From contig CM057232.1 of the NCBI GenBank assembly GCA_029891385.1, positions 66,339,824 to 66,403,823 of the forward strand: a DNA stretch of 64,000 nt, read 5' to 3'. The position numbers and the translations under genes were made by a program. This document shows positions 33,156-45,428 of the stretch, piece after piece (the first letter of the stretch is position 1; each line of letters starts with the position of its first letter). Under the pieces are notes generated by a model. The model made no database searches. It had not been told where the DNA came from and was given only the letters and a program-made list of their open reading frames with translations. Source of the stretch: Erythroxylum novogranatense (lineage: Eukaryota > Streptophyta > Magnoliopsida > Malpighiales > Erythroxylaceae).

Positions 33156-35240
33156 CGGAAAAAGAAAACATGCTTTGTTTGGAAAAACAGTAGATTTTAA
33201 AACTTTTAAAAAATCATTACTTGCAACGGAAACAACAAATCCAAATCAACATGCCAATCCATACATGATATGGTATAAGGATAATAAAATATAAACAAGA
33301 TTAGGAGTATTACCGACTCCTTCGCTACAACTTTAAATCCTCGCTGCGCTATCCTCTCCTTCTTCATATATCCAAATCCTTTTCCTTAGACTCTTTTTCT
33401 TTAGCAAACTACTTTCTCCTTGTTGTAGTATCCTCAACCAATTAGATTTACCACCAGTTCTTCAAGGAAAATTAGGTTAACAAAATCCTTTGGTGGGAAA
33501 GGAGAAGAAATGTTTGGAGAAGATTTTCTTAGAAGATGAAGAAGCAAAATTGAAACTCTTTCAATTGGTATTTTCAATTCTCTCTTTCATGAAAGGAGAA
33601 AAGGTGTAAAGAACATGCAAGAACTCTTTCTTTCCTACCAATTTCGTATATGCATGGATGGAAGGAGAGAGAGGCATCAAATGCATCACTTCTTTCATTA
33701 ATCACTCATAAAATAGCCAATAAATGAGATTATCTTCATTTATCTTTATGATGGCTATTTGAAAAGACCATAACCTAAAATTCAATACCCAATTTCGGTT
33801 TTTCCAAGAAGAAAGAAGGAAGATGGTCCATCTAATGTACATCTTTCATCTTTAATCTAATGAATGCAAATAGGTTACAAGCCAACATTAAAAGACAACC
33901 ATTAAACCATTTAATGGTAAGTTCATAACTCCATTTAATGATGATTAACCATAATAAAGACCATATTTATTTAGCATTTTAATTTCAAATGTGTAGTTAC
34001 ACATTTACCTAAGAATAACCAAAATTGCTATCTTCTTCTTAAAAAAATGTTTTAATATAATTAGTCTAATTAATTACATTAAACCAAAAACCAAGCCTGT
34101 TACTAAATGTACATTTGGGCTTCTTTAGTTAGACCAAGCCCAAGATTCAATTATGGGCTTCTAATTAACCTCCATTTATATTTCTTACTTAGTTTGATAA
34201 CCTTCCTTAAAGCCAAGTGGGGAATCTTATTGGACTTTGATAATTCAAGCTCCAATAAGCCTAGAATTAATTCAATCTCATTGAAATTAATTCTAACTTA
34301 TTAACTAAATGTCATTCCACTAAAGACAATTAGTTAAACTCTTGAATTATTAAATATTATGAGAATATGTCCAATTACAAACCTTATTTAGAACCTTATT
34401 ATAGTCATCTGCACAATAAAGGATAAAATTACCGTTTTTCCCTTATGTTGGCTTTTCCTTCTACATCTCTCATTTTACTTTATATGGTGATTAACACATG
34501 AAATCTCATCTCAGTGTTAAGACTTGATGGGTAGCTAGTCCATCAAACTACTAGCGCCAATTTAATCATCAAATCTCCTTAAAACATCTAGAAGAGATGA
34601 TAACACTATAAACTCATTATTTGAGTGAATGTTCCCTGATACATGTTTCAATTAATAATTCCAACATGCAGACACTGGATTAATACTCTATTAAAATCCA
34701 TTTCGATCATATCAAGAATTATAATGAAACATATATGAGTTCACCACTCATCAAGATTATGGGTCATAATAAGCGAATGCTTAAGTTGTATGTTTTAAGA
34801 TTAAAGTAATGAGCCACTTTATTCTTGAAAACATACTTGATTCTAGATTCATTTAATAGTGCCATTATCGATATTCAACTACTATCATGATATGAAACTC
34901 ATCATTCCCTTGAAGTAAACTCCTTTACTTATATGGACATAAATCGCAACACTACAGTCTAAACCATAATCAAGCGACCAACTTGATTATTCAACTATGA
35001 ATCAATTAATTCAGATTCTAATAATATACATGTTTCACATACATCTCTATGTATATGTATATTACTTACAAAAGAATCTTGGTACCTTATGACCAGATAC
35101 ATAATGCTCATACAGATAAAACCAAACTCTTTTGTTTTATTAATAATAAATATTTTCATTAAAAAACTGTAACTAAAGAAGATAAAGTTACATGTAAATA
35201 CACTTGCTTTCCAGGGCACTATATTTACATAACTCCAACA
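33156..35240 (-). repeat. 5' LTR of element H
   Basis: Reading leftward it starts TGTTGGAGTTATG at 35240 and lacks only about the last eight bases at its left end, where it joins the Gag fragment directly. The polyadenylation-side sequence AAAACATGCTTTG is present. Its right terminus is followed by the target duplication AATAC. Confidence 0.82.
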
Positions 35241-36400
35241 AATACATCCCAGTTATATATAACAACAATTCATATTCAGAAATTTCTCATCTCAAATCGA
35301 TAACTTCCTTAAGTATCCCTAATTTCAACTCATCCTCATCCATACATAAACTAATGTTTCATTAACCTCAATAGAAAAGAGTTTTACAAAGCTTTAACAG
35401 GCATTCCAAGCCATACTACATCATAACCCACAAATATACAAACTTTATATGAACGAGTAATAATAAAAAAATGGCTAAAACCTTGTATTCTTCATAAACA
35501 ACTTAAAATACAAAAATATGCAAGTTTGGAGCGATGCCTTGACTCTTGATCACTCAATCTCTTGCTCATCATTTCGAGATGAGGAAGAATGGGTTTGAGC
35601 TTAAAAACTCATGTATAACAGTTTATAACAGAGAATAAACAAAATCACTAAAATGTTCATTTGTCATAGAAAATTCATATTGAATTCGTGAAATGCATAG
35701 CTCTCAAATTCTCAACCAAATTTGCAAGTCAAGCTCAAAACTCATATTTAAAACATCATCACATAAACATAGCATATACATCTAACCATCAAAGCATAAC
35801 ACTTAATGATGCACCATTCTTGACAATTCAAACAAGCAATGCACAACAAATGGCTCGAGGGTTCCATAGAATGAAATGAAGAAACTGAAGTTTATATTAT
35901 GAATGAAATGAGTCCATTTTTTGGAGCTTATAAGCCATAAGCGGGCAGCCAGGAGACGACTCTTGACAACATGCATGTGACAAACGAAATAGTTCCACTC
36001 TTGCCCAAACAAAAGAACATATTCATACTCAAATCATTTCATCATATGTTCATACTTTCATGTTCTTTTCATTTATACAAAATGCCATGACATTTTTCAA
36101 AGCATAACATAAAACATTTCAATGCATTTCCATTCTCATTTCACAATTCATCAACAAAATTCATATACCAAACATATAAAGATTTCTCAAAGATTTCTCA
36201 AATCATTCAAATAGTAATCATACAACATTTATAAAACAATTGAAATCATTTAATTCTCTTATTTTTGAAAACATAGTCATAACTCATTAACTCGATCATA
36301 AACATATAACCCACCTTGAATTCCTTGCTTAAAGATTGGTCAAAAATGCCTCTCCTCATGCTCCTCTTGCCTCTGTTGATTTTCTTAACATTGACAAAAA
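35241..36400 (-). repeat. J-family LTR fragment, part 2
   Basis: The reverse complement matches J(+) between about 38430 and 39560. Shared blocks include AAGCAAGGAATT-AAGGTGGGT, GATGAGCAAG and CTTGTAAAACTCTT-like stretches. It is the upstream continuation of 28983-29416, split by H. No coding content is recognised. Its right end is replaced by an H-family LTR. Confidence 0.7.
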
Positions 36401-37240
36401 TGTTAGATCGGAAAAAGAAAGCATGCCATATTTGGAGAATCGGTAGATTTCAAAACTTTTTAGAAATATTATTTGCAATGGAAGCAATATATCCAAAGCA
36501 TCATGCTAATCTATACATGATATGGTATAAGGATAATAATAGACATAAAAAAGATGAAGAGTATTACCGACTCCTTCGCTATAGCTTTAATTCCTTGTTG
36601 CGCTATCCTCTCCTTTTTCTTATATCCAAAGCCTTTGCTTTGTCAATCTATCTTCTCCTTGTTTTATCCTCAACCAATTTGATTTACCTCTTGTTCTCCT
36701 AGGACAACTTGGTTAACAAAATCCTTTGGCGGGAAAGGAAAAGAAAACTTTGGAGGAGTATTTTCTTAGAAGAAAGAAGGAAACAATGAGACATTTCTCA
36801 TACTAAGTTTCGACCATGCTTAGGTGAGAGGAGAGAGTTGGTCAAAACAATGCAAGAACAGTTTTCTTACACTCCTAATTTTGGTTATGCATGATAAGAA
36901 AGAAGAAGAGAAACATTCAATGCATCACACCTTTCTTTAATCAAACATAAAGAAGCTATTAAATGAGACTCTTCTCATTTGTTTTAAGATGGCTATATCA
37001 AAAGTCCAATCACCTAATATTATCATGTTAATTTCAGTTTTTGATGATGTAAGAAGGAAGATGGTCCATCCAATGTATATCTTTCTTCTTTAATCCAATC
37101 AATGCTAATAGGTTATATGCTACAATTAAAAGATAACCATTAAACCATTTAATGGTAAGTTCATAACTCCATTTAATGATGATAAACTATAATAAAGACC
37201 ATCTTTATTTAGAATTTTAATGTCAAATGTGAAGCTGCAC
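36401..37240 (-). repeat. Third H-family LTR fragment
   Basis: The left terminus is TGTTAGATCGGAAAAAG. It aligns with 29417-30260 and 33156-33990 but is more diverged, and it is cut at 37240 where the J(+) LTR starts. It is older than H or from a sister subfamily. Confidence 0.75.
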
Positions 37241-40215
37241 TGTTGGACCCCGAATCTTTTTATTAAATGAGAAATTGTTGGTGATTATTCATGTGTAGAA
37301 AAAGGGTAACTCTTGAACTTGAAATGAAATAGAAAAGATGGTTTAGACACAAGATGGGTTATATGTGTTATGTTGGAAGTTAAAAGTTGGAAAATGTATA
37401 TGTTCATTGAATATGCTTCAGTGTTTTAGCCATAACTTTTGCTCTAGTTATCTGAATCAGATGATTCTTTATTTGGATTAAACTACAGAAATAGGGTTAC
37501 AAATTTTCTGATCAAATTGAGTTCTAATTCAGTCCCTAAGAAAGTCAATTTTCGGGTGGAATTTGAGCATAACATATTGTTTCAGCATAAGAACAGTTTG
37601 GAAATGTCTAGGCTATAACTTTCAGATTTCTAAACCAAATTGAATGATTTGGATGTCATTAGAAAATTAAGACAATGAGGAACATTTCTATAAAAGGAAG
37701 TGCAATCAAATTCCTTCAATTGCATGAATAGAAAAGTTGTTGATTTTCGGAAGGAGTTAAGCATGATTTAAATGAATTTTGAGGTCTTAATAGAATATTT
37801 TTGTGGAATTAATTAGCATGTTAATGGGAGTTAATTAGTATGTTAGTTTGAGTAAGATCATATGACATAAGTTTATTGAATTATGATATTAAGGTGGTAA
37901 GTTTGCATGAGGGGCAAAATTGGAAGACCACTTAAGTCATTTAAGTTGCAAGGCTTATATGTAAGGGAAAAGTGGTCATTGCTCGTTCATTAATGGCATT
38001 ATTGTAAATAGAAGTGTAGGTTGGCTTTTAAGGAAGAGGCATGAACAAAAATGGGAGGAAAGAACATAAGAAAAGAGAGAAATGAGAGAGAGATCGTGGA
38101 GAAGAGGAGGAAAAGAAGAAAGAGAAACTAGGGTTCAACTTTGCTTGGCTTTCAAGAAGGAATTGGTGATTACTCAAGAAGAGAAAAAGGAAGAAGAGGA
38201 AGAGATCTCTCATTCAAGCCATAAAACTCTTCATTTGGAGAAGATTCAAGGTAAGAATGGATTTTGATCTTTGGATTTTTTAGATGGTTTTGGTCTTTAT
38301 AGCTTATGAAATGTATGGGTGTAAGGATTCTATGATCAATTTTATGAAAATGTCTTATGGGTTTCTCAATTTGAACTTCTTTTGATTTGGGGATTTTGCC
38401 AAGGATGAAGGAGATTAAGAGAGGCAAGAGGAATCAAGATCAAGGGGAGGCAATTTGAGTCAAGTTTCAAGCAAGGAATTAAGGTGGGTACATGTTTATA
38501 ATAGAGTAAATAAGCCACTTTTGTTTTCTTTAAATCAAGGAAATTTAATGATTTAAATTGCATCATAATTGTTGCATAAATGGTGCCTTGAATGAATTGA
38601 TAAATTGCTACATGTTGATATGTGAATTGTGTGACGATTTATGAAAATGATTCCTTTTGAAAAGATTGCAAGTTTATGAAATTATGTTTTCAGAAATGGT
38701 TTTCGAAATATATCAAGTATATGAAATCAAGTTTTTCGAAAAGTGCCATTTTGGGAAACAAGTTTTGAAATACATGATATGTGGGTTTTGGTAGTCCACC
38801 CAAGAACTGTCACATACACGTTGACCCAAGAATAGGCTTCTCCTGCCTGCCCGCTAATGGCACGGAGCTCCTTCGAGGACTCCCTCAAGTTTACAGCTAC
38901 ACAGGACCATTATATGGGAATGTGTATTGCGTCATAAATATGGATCTACCCAAACTATTTTGATGTGTTATGTGCTTATGACATGTGAACACATTGATGC
39001 ATACATGTTTTGTGATTTGTAAATGTCACTACATGATGAGAATTTGAAAAACAAGTGTTTTATGAATTTTAAAAAGATTTTCTATGATAATGAACTTTTG
39101 AGTAGTTTTGCTTATTTTTCTATTATAAGCATGTTATCCACGAGCTTTCGAGCTCACCCTCTCTCTTTTCTTATTCAGGTGATGAGCAAGGAATCAAGTG
39201 AAAGTGAATCAAGGCATGAATTCGAATTTGCATGTTTTGTTTTGTTTTGTTTTGGAGTAATTGATGTAAAACAAAGCTGTAATTGCATTTTAAGCAACGA
39301 TTATTCAAGTGTCTTGTGTAATTTGGATATTTTGTAATATTAATGAAATATGGCTTGAAATGTTATTAAAGTTTGTAAAAACTCTTATTTTATAAGGTTA
39401 ATGAAAAATGGACTTGTGTATGGACATGAAATGTTAATTTATATATGGATGACTACGATGAATGTTGAGTATGAATGGTAGGTATATATATACATATGTA
39501 TTTACATCAGTGAGATGTTATGAATATAGAGATGTTGTTGAATATAAAGAATCATACGAATTGAGGTTGAGTGTTGGATGAATTCCAATTAGAAGTTGAA
39601 TTATTTTGAATGATGTTGTATAGAGGAAGTAAAGTTGTGATAAATTCCAAGTTTTGCATGAGGTAAAATGTGTATGCTGATTTCCAAGGGAAAACTGTAT
39701 TGACCTAGGTAGGATTATCCAAAATTGCTTTCATGAAAGTTGTAGTTCGTCTTTATAGTTTTCCAACGCTATAAAGTTTGTAATTTTTGGACATCGGAAT
39801 GAAAAGATATGATTGTTACAAGTTATGATGTTGCATAGGAATTGTGTATGATGACGGCTATGGTAAATGATAGGAAATGGTGGTTTTGATGAACCAAATG
39901 AATTGACATTTAAGAGTTTATGAGATAATTTTGGTGTTTGAGTTGTTACGAAGTGAGTTTGCACTAAAAGAGTTGAATTTAAGAAGATATTGATTGAACA
40001 TGATGTTAGATTGGATGTGGGAAACATTGGAGAGGGTTTGGAGGGGTTTTGGGAACCCCCACGTCCATTTAACAGACTTAAACGGACCTTTACTGGTCAA
40101 AAAGGACCCCTAGCATTGACGGGTCAGCTTCAGTAAATTGCAATTTTTGACCCATTTAGAGGCAGAATCTGACTTTATGGTCTTCATGAAATTTGTAGAT
40201 CTAACAGTTAAAACA
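37241..40215 (+). repeat. J-family LTR, forward copy
   Basis: Starts TGTTGGACCCCGAATC at 37241. There is a purine-rich leader-like stretch at 38030-38270, a possible splice donor AAGGTAAGAATG at about 38248, and a possible acceptor CTTATTCAG-GTGATG at about 39178. A module GAAAGTTGTAG ... TTTCCAACGCTATAAAG ... TTGGACATCGG lies at 39735-39800. No protein domains are recognised. The right end is not defined and I place it where the matches stop. Confidence 0.6.
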
Positions 40216-40435
40216 ACAAACCTTGAAAAATATTTTATCCAATCATATTGTCATTAGCATCCCCAACAACCAAACAATCCATGATAAACATGCTAGAAGA
40301 GAAAAAAATCAAAATAAGAACTAGATGGGGTGAGCTCCTCCTCTTCTTTACCCGAATCTAGAAAATTAGATGATAGAATGCTCTTTGCTCAATTGGGAAT
40401 GAAAACCTTGATTCTCCACCTATCTTTTAGCTCTT
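40216..40435. other. Unassigned segment between J and K
   Basis: About 220 bases of AT-rich sequence. I see no terminus, repeat or coding feature in it. Confidence 0.4.
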
Positions 40436-42932
40436 TCTAGCACACTACTCTCATAGGACATACACCTGACATTCTGGAGGAATATTTGAGTACGTACCCC
40501 ACAAGGGTGGCTTGCTAGAATATTCACGAAACTAACTTAATCATGGAATCATCATTTATACATAAATATCATACCAAAACTTCTCATTTCATTTCTTAAA
40601 AAATATGTACATTGTAGTTTTACAACAACACCCATATACGTACAATAACAAAAACTAATTAAAGTTTACATCTCTATATATAAAACGTGCTAAATACATG
40701 AAGAATTATACAAATATTTTATCTAAATCCTTCAATCTCAGCTAACCTACCTTTGAGCCATTTCTTCTGCCTAAAAATACTAGAATTATGCTACTTCTAG
40801 AGTTTCTCTATCACTAGTATCCTCTCTCAAACCTGAAAAATCAACATTGCAATTTTGATGAGTTTTGTGAACTAAGTAAGCTACCCATTATCGATGGCTC
40901 ACTTATAACACATAACACATACAGTTCATATAATAACGTAATTCACATCATTTTACTAATAATCATATAGCATCATATATCACTTAGATCACTTAATTCA
41001 CATTTCACGTTCAAAGAAGTCATACAATTCACTTTCATCATTTAAAACAAACATATTAGTTATAAATGCAATGCACATGAGACTCACTTCCGATTGTTAT
41101 TGTTGTGGTCGAGTGCCTTTTTACTAGACCACATCCCTTGTGGATATTAGGCTTGTTTCAGATATTGTCCTATATCCCTTAGTAGATATCAGGTACATTA
41201 ACAACTGAGCCAGAGGCTCCTATCATATCCTAAGCTTTAATCTCCTTTTCATTAGCTACTATAGTCGTAACAGTCTTTTTGTTGTCATGCATTCATGTAA
41301 TGAAATGCATCACATTCACATATTTTCAATCAGTCACTTGATTTCATTTATGCATTCACATACACATTTCTCATTGGACCTTAGTCCTACATTCAACAAT
41401 AATGTTGAGTATCACTTATTTTGTAAAATTCACATATAAGGAGCACTTCTAATATATTGTTCATGCATCAAATGCCTCAAACATTAAATCTCTAGAATCA
41501 ACACAATCACATTCATATAATCATTCAATACTGAATTTAAAACAAACAATTAATGGAGTGAGACCAGTTAGGTTACTCATAGTTTGCTCCAGATAGCTAT
41601 TGCCTCGAAGTCCTGGCAATGTCTAGATGTTGATGCTCTAAATTCTCTTCTATATCATGCAACACACATTTACACATACCACAACTTTGCATAATTATAT
41701 AAGTACTCATTTATGCACAAATGTTTATATGGATTATGTAAAATGCATGCTCAATGACAATCCCAAGTATATTTCCTTTATGCTCATCACATGATCATTC
41801 AAATTTTATCATCTGTATGTTTCTAGCTTATTCTTAAGTTTACACCTTAAGAACACTTGGTTAATCTAATATCATAATTTAATTACTCGTCATTTCTTTT
41901 CTAGCAGTATATGCTCTCATAATACCCAATTCTCATTCATCTTAACTTAGTACATATTACTTAACTCTTTCGGATCACAACTACAATCATATGAACATAT
42001 TCATTCCCATTATACTTATTCCTTTGGTACCTTGATATCAACAATTCATTCACTAATTTATAACATCATCAATCAATCATTCCAACTTTTCTCAAAATGG
42101 ATTTTCGAGTCAATTTTGCATGGTCATTAGGATAAGGAAAATGAAGTTTTTAGGCAAAACCTTCTTCTAAAAAAATGTTCCGCTATATGTTAAGTTTCTA
42201 ATTAACTAAAGTTCATTCAATTCGGTTCATTATTTTACAATTTATACACAAAATACTTCAGACTCTTCTCACACCATGACAATACACAATACTCAACTTC
42301 AAGCCAGAATTTGAAACTCTTAGAGACTAAATTAAAATTATGTTCCTTCATAAAATTTGTGTCCATATGTCTCTAGTTTAATATAAACTTAAAATAATTC
42401 CATTTGGATATCTAAAAATGAAGATGTGGCCAAAATACATATGCCTATTTAGTGAAAACACTCTATGTAACAAATTCTAGCACACTTCGGCATTTTCATT
42501 CTAAACTCATCAACCAATAATTATCAATCCTTTCCTAATGGATTCAAGCGGCCATGAAATTTGGTGGAGAGGAAGAACAATGTGTGAGGATTTTTTGGTT
42601 TAAATTCAAGTCAATTGGAGGTCTAAAGAAGAAGTTATGATCAAAAGAGTGAAGGGTGTCGAAAATTGTCTAAAAGCATAACACCTTCACTATCATGATC
42701 GTACTTATGCACAATCGTGCACTACCTGCTGAATCCTCTCTATCACGATCATGCTTATTCACGATTTCTCCCTTATGTACAAGCACGATCGTGCATTGCT
42801 TGACGTCTCCCTATAAGCATGATCGTGCATTGCTTGATTTCTCCCTTCTGTCATGATCGTGCATTCTCTAATTTCCCCCTTCTGTCACAATCATGCTTGT
42901 GCATGATCGTGCAACTCCCCTAGGGTTTCCTC
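40436..42932 (-). repeat. LTR K, diverged relative of the E LTR
   Basis: Starts TCTAGCACACTACTC, a decayed TGTAACACCCCACTC. It follows the E LTR order: CAAGGGTGGCTTGCTAGAA near 40503, a decayed three-way junction at 40856-40905, ACCAGTTAGGTTACTCA near 41562, then a palindrome array. It is truncated at 42932 by an A/B-family LTR. No protein is encoded. Confidence 0.7.
42694..42911. repeat. CACGATCGTG-type palindrome array in LTR K
   Basis: Units start at 42694, 42710, 42744, 42760, 42784, 42818, 42852, 42886 and 42902 (spacing 16, 34, 16, 24, 34, 34, 34, 16). Three close pairs have six-base spacers (CTTATG, CTTATT, CTTGTG). The unit at 42784 is a perfect palindrome and the others are CATGATCGTG or a one- to few-base change from it. 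Confidence 0.85.
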
Positions 42933-43503
42933 TGTTAGAGTAGTGCCCTGAAGGCAATCGCTTTTAACGCATTTTGTACAAATTTGTGTACAGTCTTTAT
43001 GAATAAATAAAGAAAGGCATATTTCATTACGTTGCTGTTCATTATTTATGAACTGATATTGATCAATAAGCAAATTAATGAAGTCCATGATATATGACAT
43101 AGCATGAAGGAAATTGTGATGTGATCATACTACTGAGATTCCTATCATGTGCAATTATGTCAAGATTCAAATTATCCCTAGTCATAGGATTATCGAGATC
43201 GACATCTAATCCGGAAAGACTAGACATCTCAAACTCCTTGATTTGGTCAAGCAAAGGATCTCGTAAACTGTAAATATGAGATATTTAGGTTGAGATGTGG
43301 ATGCTTACTAGAGGTAGTAAGTACATTGGATGACCCGCTATGAGATCATCATATGGATGTCCTATTCTAATGTCAGTGATAATCTCATCATAGCAATGGT
43401 GCAAGTATCCTTAGACTTAAGGTGCTCAAGGATATCTTGGATACTGATTCTGTGCTTTGACTCCATTCCTTGTTGCCTTACAGAGGTCGCTCATAGGGTG
43501 GTA
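42933..43503 (+). repeat. A/B-family copia LTR fragment
   Basis: Begins TGTTAGAGTAGTGCCCTGAAGGCAAT and follows the A LTR (3879-4440) to the words CTCATAGGGTGGT at 43503, where Athila-like Gag sequence takes over. It has the left end of an LTR but no polypurine tract before it, so it is probably the start of a 5' LTR whose element was lost. Confidence 0.8.
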
Positions 43504-44036
43504 CTTGGGTACAGGCAAAAAGTAGCGGAAATATTCCTTCTAATACTGTGATGAATCCGAAGAGTCTGAATGCAATTGCCCTCCGGAGTGGGAAGCAAGT
43601 GAGGTTTAATCCTCAAGTAGATGAAGAGGCATGTGATGAGGATGTTGAGAGTGCAGAAGTACCTCCACCCAAGGAAAAGATTAAGAAATCAGAAAGTGTG
43701 AGAGAAGAAGAGCTATTGAAAGAGAAAAAGCATGCTTCAAGAAACAAGGGAACTACTTCAGAGAGTTCCAAGGATCAAGCTGAAAATGGAGAATTAAGAA
43801 AGCAAGCCAGCACAGGTAAGGAGGTAAGTATTCAAGACCTTTCTTTTCCAAACTCAAATTTGATGAGTAAGCGCATGAACGAGATTAAACATGAAAAGGA
43901 AATCATTGACTTGTTTGGGAAAGTTGAGGTAAATGTGCCTTTGTTTGATTTGGTGAAGAGAGTTCCGGCCTATGCGAAATATTTGAAGGATTTGTGCACT
44001 AACAAGAGAAAGTTTAGGCCAAATAAGAGAGTGTAA
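43503..44036 (+). pseudogene. Gag C-terminal region of element I
   Basis: The frame is open from 43503 (TWVQAKSSGNIPSNT) to the stop at 44034-44036. It contains NAIALRSGKQ, the conserved post-knuckle motif of Athila and Tat Gag. Then comes an acidic and lysine-rich stretch (about residues 30-95) and KVEVNVPLFDLVKRVP followed by KYLKDLCTNKRKF. A downstream ATG at 43551 is not a real start, as conserved residues precede it. The matching part of G is at 17178-17328. Confidence 0.85.
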
Positions 44037-44744
44037 GTGAGCTCCAATGTGTCAACTTTGTTCAAACCGTAGATACCTGTCAAGTATCAAGACCCTGGAT
44101 CTTTCACCATCCCTTGCATCTTAGGGAAAGTGACTATAGGAATAGCTTTGTTAGATCTAGGGGCAGCGATAAATGTGATGCCTAAGTCAGTTTATGAGGC
44201 TTTAGGAGTGAAGAGTATAAAGCCTACATCTGTTGTCCTCCAGTTAGCTGATAGATCATTTAGGCATCCAGTGGGTATCATTGAGGACATCTTGGTCTAG
44301 GTTAAGGGTTTAGTATTTCCTGTTGATTTTTATGTGCTTGATATGTCTTCTGAAGTTGCGCAGGATACTTCCTTAATTCTTGGGCGACCCTTTTTGCGGA
44401 CAGCAGGAGCAATGATAAGCATAAAGGAAGGTAAAATCACCATGGAGGTAGGTGATCAACAGGTCAGCTTTAATATGTATGAGGCAATGAAGCACCCCCA
44501 TGAGGATTATTCTCTGCTTGGAGTGAACATGCTTGATATGGTTATTGACGACGCATGTAGTGACTTTGCACAAACCTTCACATCGTCTACTGACAATCTC
44601 CTTGGAGAGAATTTTCCTGCTGCTGATTTTGTAGGAGAACCTTCAAGTAGGGGGTTAGACATAGAGCTGCACATGAGCCAAGCTGCTGGGATGAAGCTTG
44701 GATATCAGCCGGATGACCATCCCAAGCTTCAGGACCTACCGTGA
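44037..44744 (+). pseudogene. Aspartic protease of element I
   Basis: Conserved order: DPGSFTIPC, then LLDLGAAINVMPKSVYEALG near 44146-44205 (the Athila/Tat protease core, usually DLGAS), LQLADRS near 44240, LILGRPFLRTAGA near 44380-44410 and a GKITMEVGDQ strand. A TAG at about 44298 interrupts it, and stop codons separate it from Gag. The C-terminal tail reads into ordinary linker. It would cleave the Gag polyprotein. Confidence 0.85.
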
Positions 44745-45428
44745 GACCAGGTTGTTTCTCCACCTACATTCTCAATATATTCATACACCCTGCTTGGAAG
44801 TGATGTGAATTTTTGTGTTGCATGAGTATCTTGATTAAGTGTGGGGGAGAGACCCAACAGTAGCTTAGCTGTAGTTAGGTAGGATTTCTGTTCATTGTAC
44901 TAATAAATTACTTTCACTTTGTGAGCTTTAAATCTTTCTGAAGAAGCATGACATTGGTGGAAGGGTTGATTTCTGTGAGATTGATTGTTTCTGGATTAAG
45001 TCAGGTTTGTGTTTTCTGTCCGGGTAGAGGCGTCACGACGTATTTTAATTTATACGTCGCGACGTGCCTAGTTTCTCTTTAACGCCTACGTCGCGAAGTA
45101 TTTTCATTTATAAGTCGCGACGTCTCTCCTTCCTTTTGATACTAACGTCGCGAAGGGGCACATTCTTACGCAGCGACGTGCCAACTTATGAAACACCTTT
45201 TTTGCCTATTCTGTCCTTTGGTCTTTTCATTTGTCCGGTGCCCTTTTTGTCTTTTCCCCTCGTGACCTTCTGCCTCCATTCGCCGTTTCTTGTTCTTCTC
45301 TTCCCCTTCATGTTTTCTTATCTGACACTCTATTCCTGTCGTCATCACTCTCACTTTCTCTCGATTTTCTCCGTTGTTCAATTGTGCCCGCAGTCTCCGC
45401 CGCCTCCATTCTTACGTTTTCTACTTCT
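44745..45428 (+). other. Non-coding stretch of element I with polypurine-like motif and palindromes
   Basis: Where reverse transcriptase should begin there is instead TTAAGTGTGGGGGAGAGA at about 44833-44852, a polypurine-like run, then a CGTCGCGACG array (45031-45178) and a pyrimidine-rich stretch. An ORF at 45064-45432 over the pyrimidine-rich part has no recognisable domain. It ends at a splice-donor-like GTAAGT at 45429. Confidence 0.65.
45031..45178. repeat. CGTCGCGACG palindrome array a of element I
   Basis: Six units start at 45031, 45055, 45089, 45113, 45146 and 45169 (spacing 24, 34, 24, 33, 23). Two of the short spacers are nearly the same AT-rich 14-mer (TATTTTAATTTATA and TATTTTCATTTATA). 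The long spacers differ. Confidence 0.85.

Larger units (their letters stand above)
29417..35240 (-). mobile_element. Ty1/copia element H with two internal deletions
   Basis: It is flanked by the identical pentamer AATAC at 29412-29416 and 35241-35245, so the whole block is one insertion. Reading leftward: 5' LTR (35240-33156), Gag zinc knuckle, protease, integrase, first part of RT, a short foreign stretch, then a 3' LTR cut at 31097. The primer site, leader, most of gag, most of RT, RNase H and the 3' LTR U3 are missing. Confidence 0.85.

Noticed and set aside
38028..38267. Coiled-coil-like or basic ORFs on both strands of the J LTR
   Set aside because: Both come from a purine-rich GA run, which gives Arg/Glu/Lys on one strand and Phe/Ser/Leu on the other. 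No further support.
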